Both the position numbers and the translations under genes were made by a program. Positions 30,641 to 33,262 of a stretch of DNA of 33,262 nucleotides are shown here, in pieces. Source of the DNA: JAVBQJ01 sp031549115 (lineage in GTDB: Bacteria; Verrucomicrobiota; Lentisphaeria; Victivallales; Victivallaceae); contig JAVBQJ010000154.1 in assembly GCA_031549115.1 (NCBI GenBank), positions 1 through 33,262 on the forward strand, in the 5' to 3' direction. The number at the start of each line of letters is the position of its first letter. The stretch's first letter is position 1. Under the pieces are notes generated by a model that worked only from the letters and a program-made list of their open reading frames with translations, had not been told where the DNA came from and made no database searches.

Positions 30641-31486
30641 ATGAAGGTCACCGTGCTCGGTTCCGCCGCCGCCGAAGGCATTCCCGCACTGTGGTGCGAG
30701 TGTCCGCTGTGCGGCGAAGCGGCACGGCGCGGCGGCCATGACCGGCGCACCCGGACGGCATACCGGATCGGAGCCGATACTTTGGTGGACTTCGGCCCCG
30801 ATATCCGGACCCAGCTGGAGCGGGACGGCGGCAACGGCCGCGACATCCGCCGGATTCTGCTGACCCATTCGCATTGCGATCACTTGAACGCCTTCGATCT
30901 GGCGTGGCGGCGCAGCCCCGACTTCAGCCGGGTCTCCAGTATGGTGCGTTTGTTTGCCAACGCGGCTTCGCTTACCGCCATTTCCGAACGCGCCTTTCCG
31001 ACGGCGCGCGTCCACAGCTGGGAGCAATTGCGGCTCCGTGCGGTCAAGCTGCCGGAGGGGGGCGGCTGGATCGACGACGGCGACCTGCGTTTCCTGGCCA
31101 TTCCCGCCTGCCACGCGGCCTCGGAGCACGCTTATAACTTCGTCGTCGAATCCGGCGGCAAACGCGTGCTCTTCGCCAACGACACCGGCTGGTGGGGCGA
31201 AGCGTCGTGGCGGCTGATCGCCGGCGTGCGGCTGGAGGCGGCGTTCATCGAATGCACTCTCGGTTTTCAGGAATTCGCGCCGGAGGAGCATCCGGGGCAC
31301 CTGAATGTCACCCGTTGCCTGGCATTTCTCGCGGAATTGACCCGGCGCGGCGCCCGGACACCGGAAACCCGGCTGTGGATCAATCACTTTTCCCACAACG
31401 GCGCGGGACTCCATGCCGACTACGAACGTTTTTTCGCCGCGCACGGCGCGGCTCCGGCGTATGACGGTTTAACCGTCTCTCTGTAA
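30641..31486 (+). CDS. MBL-fold metallo-hydrolase, PhnP-like
   Basis: The 281-residue protein has the beta-lactamase-fold metal motif THSHCDH (75-81) with later histidines (ACHAASEHAYNF, INHFSHNG) and an N-terminal GSAAAEGIPALWCECPLC. The CxCxxC (Cys19, Cys21, Cys24) matches the extra structural zinc site of PhnP. PhnP-type enzymes cleave 5-phosphoribosyl 1,2-cyclic phosphate; no phn genes are nearby. A wider phosphodiesterase or PqqB-like role is possible, as members of this group are often misnamed. GAGG about 10 bases before the ATG supports the start, 12 bases after leuS. The Asp in FANDTGWWGE fits a metal ligand. Confidence 0.9.
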   Translation: MKVTVLGSAAAEGIPALWCECPLCGEAARRGGHDRRTRTAYRIGADTLVDFGPDIRTQLERDGGNGRDIRRILLTHSHCDHLNAFDLAWRRSPDFSRVSSMVRLFANAASLTAISERAFPTARVHSWEQLRLRAVKLPEGGGWIDDGDLRFLAIPACHAASEHAYNFVVESGGKRVLFANDTGWWGEASWRLIAGVRLEAAFIECTLGFQEFAPEEHPGHLNVTRCLAFLAELTRRGARTPETRLWINHFSHNGAGLHADYERFFAAHGAAPAYDGLTVSL

Positions 31487-31556
31487 GCTGTTTGCTTCCC
31501 ATCCTGCGACACCCGGCTGTCTGGAGTGAAAATCCGGAACAACCAGGGAGGTCAAC

Positions 31557-32978
31557 ATGGATTACGAGTACATTTTTCAGCGCCGCCATCCGTTTTATCA
31601 ACGCAACCGGAGCATTTGGGAGCGTTCAAAGGCGGCGTATTCGGGAGGCGAAAGCTACATCGATCTGGCGCTGATCCGCCATGTATCGGAAATCGAACTG
31701 GAATTCGGCGAGCGGCGGCGGCGCGCCTATTACTTCAATTACCCGCGCAAGATCGCGCGTCTGATCACCCAGTATGTCTTCGGTACCGATCCGGCGCGCG
31801 ACCGCGCCGACCTCGAACTGGTCGAAGACTTCTCCCGTGACGGCATGCGCGCCAACGAGGTGATGCGGCAGTTTTCCACGCTGCTGAACGTCTACGGCTC
31901 GGCGTGGCTGATGGTGGAGATGCCCGCCTTCACCGGCAATGTCGATGCCGCCCGCAAACATTCCGAACGCCTGCGTCCCTATGTCTATACCCTGAGTCCG
32001 CTGCAGGTGGTCGACTGGTCGATCGCCGGCGACGGCCAACTGGGGTGGGTGCTGGTCGAGGAAAACGGATTCGACAATGCCGACCCCTTTCGCGATCCGG
32101 TTTCCACCCGCCGCCGGCGCCTGTGGACGCGAAACGAGTGGCAGCTTTTCGAACAGGACAACGCGACCGGCCGCGCCCTTCTCGCCGGCTCCGGGCACCA
32201 TGCCCTCGGCCGCGTCCCCGCGCTTCACGCCTGCGAAGCCGACGGTTACGGTCTGGCGGCGAACCACTGGTTCGAGGATGCGGTTCGGATCAGCGACGCG
32301 ATTCTGAACAACGAATCTGAGGCGCAGATGAATGTGGTCAAGCAGCTTTTCGGCCTTTTGGTCATCGCCGAAAATTTCGCCCGGCAGGGGCGCGAGAGCG
32401 CCGTCGCGGGCAACGCCGGCAACAGCACGGAGAAGTTCAGCCATGTTCTCGCCCGCTCCGCCGCGATCTGGGAGACCCCCGAGGAGCGCGGCATCAGCCG
32501 CTACATCGCCCCGTCCGGCGCCGAAACCGCCCAGATCCGCGAGGAAAATCAAAGCCTGAAGCGCGAGCTGTTCGATGTGATCGGGCTGACCCTGCGCCCC
32601 GAAGTCGCGATCCGGCAGACCGCCGAGGCCAAGGCGTGGGATTACCAGAGCACCCGGCAGTTTCTCGCCTGCCGGGTCGATCTGCTTGAACAGGTGGAAA
32701 TGCAGGCATGGGAACTGATGCGCCGCTGGGATCCGACCATTCCCATCCCCGAAGTCAGCTACAACCGCGACTTCTCGATCCTCGACCTGAAAAGCCTGAT
32801 CGACGGCCTGCTCAATCTGAGCCGGATCGACGCCGGGGATGAATACCGCCGCGAAATCGCCCGCACCGCGCTCGGGTTATTGGAGAAATACCAGAAAATC
32901 TCGCCGGAACGGCGTCAGGAAATCCTCAATGATCTCGAACACACGGCGATCCAGATTCAGGGAGGCGGCAATGACTAA
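31557..32978 (+). CDS. Phage portal-like protein
   Basis: The 473-residue protein resembles portal proteins of tailed phages (SPP1 gp6-like or DUF4055 type). Early residues with repeated Tyr and Arg (RRRRAYYFNYPRKIARLITQYVFGTDP, read in parts) match the segment where portals begin their clip/stem fold. FSTLLNVYGSAWLMVEMPAF, LSPLQVVDWSI and a long C-terminal alpha-helical crown (about 380-470) follow. Strong AGGGAGG lies 6 bases before the ATG. It is called by overall pattern, not by an invariant motif, so the exact family is uncertain. Base composition is like the host, suggesting an old or well-adapted element. No terminase gene precedes it; the neighbour is a PhnP-like enzyme. Confidence 0.6.
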   Translation: MDYEYIFQRRHPFYQRNRSIWERSKAAYSGGESYIDLALIRHVSEIELEFGERRRRAYYFNYPRKIARLITQYVFGTDPARDRADLELVEDFSRDGMRANEVMRQFSTLLNVYGSAWLMVEMPAFTGNVDAARKHSERLRPYVYTLSPLQVVDWSIAGDGQLGWVLVEENGFDNADPFRDPVSTRRRRLWTRNEWQLFEQDNATGRALLAGSGHHALGRVPALHACEADGYGLAANHWFEDAVRISDAILNNESEAQMNVVKQLFGLLVIAENFARQGRESAVAGNAGNSTEKFSHVLARSAAIWETPEERGISRYIAPSGAETAQIREENQSLKRELFDVIGLTLRPEVAIRQTAEAKAWDYQSTRQFLACRVDLLEQVEMQAWELMRRWDPTIPIPEVSYNRDFSILDLKSLIDGLLNLSRIDAGDEYRREIARTALGLLEKYQKISPERRQEILNDLEHTAIQIQGGGND

Positions 32979-33234
32979 GCAGCCGGTCTACACACTCCCG
33001 GCGGAATTGTGCGAGCCGGTGATGTTGCTCGAATCCGACCCGGAGCGTGCATACGAAGACGGTCGATTGCTGCCCGGCGAGGAGGTCCCCGCGCTCGCCA
33101 TTCTGCGTGAATGCACCGAGCGCGACGCCTCCGACTTCGGCAATGTCCGCGATGCCCATGTCATCATTCTGGCAGACAGCCATATCCCCGGCCCCACCAC
33201 CCGGATCCGCTGCCGCGACCGCGAGTACACCTAG
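32971..33234 (+). CDS. Small phage-type protein downstream of the portal gene, ending at an amber codon
   Basis: The 87-residue product starts at an ATG with GGAGG 5 bases upstream and overlaps the portal stop by 8 bases. That is typical of phage structural operons and supports a real gene. It has an N-terminal stretch MTKQPVYTLPAELCEPV and later VRDAHVIILADSHIPGPTTRIRCRDREYT. It may be a head-tail joining or completion protein, but I do not recognise it. The stop is TAG at 33232-33234. The same frame then reads KSVRPCRDL to the window edge, which looks like a natural continuation (REYT-x-KSVRP), so the gene may be truncated by a nonsense change. Only 28 bases follow, so this cannot be settled here. 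Confidence 0.55.
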   Translation: MTKQPVYTLPAELCEPVMLLESDPERAYEDGRLLPGEEVPALAILRECTERDASDFGNVRDAHVIILADSHIPGPTTRIRCRDREYT

Positions 33235-33262
33235 AAGTCGGTCCGCCCCTGCCGCGACCTCA

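Noticed and set aside
31487..31556. Possible riboswitch or attachment site before the portal-like gene
   Set aside because: The 70-base gap contains a strong ribosome binding site but no stable fold, repeat or consensus that I can support.
1..33262. CRISPR array, insertion sequence, rRNA or replication origin
   Set aside because: No regularly spaced direct repeats, transposase, rRNA signature or DnaA-box cluster was seen on reading the window.

Overview
The window is about 33 kb of GC-rich (roughly 60%), densely coded bacterial chromosome. It is mostly conserved housekeeping genes, with a few accessory pieces. lpxB (lipid A), lgt (lipoproteins), murA and dapB (peptidoglycan and lysine) indicate a diderm, LPS-bearing cell. 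A membrane kinase fused to a formylglycine-generating-enzyme-like (FGE) domain, with the DWG motif common in PVC-group kinases, and a MurA with Asp at the usual catalytic Cys, as in chlamydiae, suggest the PVC superphylum. Lentisphaerota or Verrucomicrobiota is my best guess. This is inference from gene content; no rRNA is present to confirm it.

Layout. (1) 1-5486, plus strand: the end of a coiled-coil protein, a Ser/Thr kinase-FGE fusion and an ABC-F ATPase, tightly coupled. (2) 5487-11262, plus strand: a promoter region with a repeated ACATTGTAC motif, a double helix-turn-helix regulator, a Cys-cluster membrane peptide, a YaeI/LpxG-like phosphoesterase, murA, hisF and a CCA-adding-type nucleotidyltransferase. 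(3) 11256-21798, minus strand: a long series read right to left, ptsN, a zinc-binding protein, pyrE, secA, purL, a sigma-70 factor, a tRNA-dihydrouridine synthase, a small membrane protein and a double zf-TFIIB protein. It is interrupted at 12040-12314 by a run of seven perfect hairpins. (4) 21969-24743, minus strand: a DUF368 transporter, lgt and an RluD-type pseudouridine synthase. (5) 24877-25843: tRNA-Gln(UUG), a truncated-looking small reading frame with a perfect ribosome binding site, and an AT-richer vapBC toxin-antitoxin pair with its own consensus promoter. (6) 25908-27872, minus strand: dapB-lpxB. (7) 28064-31486, plus strand: leuS and a PhnP-like metallo-hydrolase. (8) 31557 to the end, plus strand: a phage portal-like protein and a small gene that stops at an amber codon 28 bases before the window edge.

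Several genes converge on the envelope: murA, lgt, lpxB, the phosphoesterase, DUF368 (a family reported to recycle undecaprenyl phosphate) and secA. No intergenic stretch exceeds 300 bases. No CRISPR array, rRNA, insertion sequence or replication origin was seen. The most unexplained items are the hairpin array beside the dihydrouridine synthase gene, the Asp-type MurA, the kinase-FGE fusion lacking one active-site Cys, the sigma factor embedded in a purine/tRNA-modification operon, and the portal-like gene with no terminase next to it.
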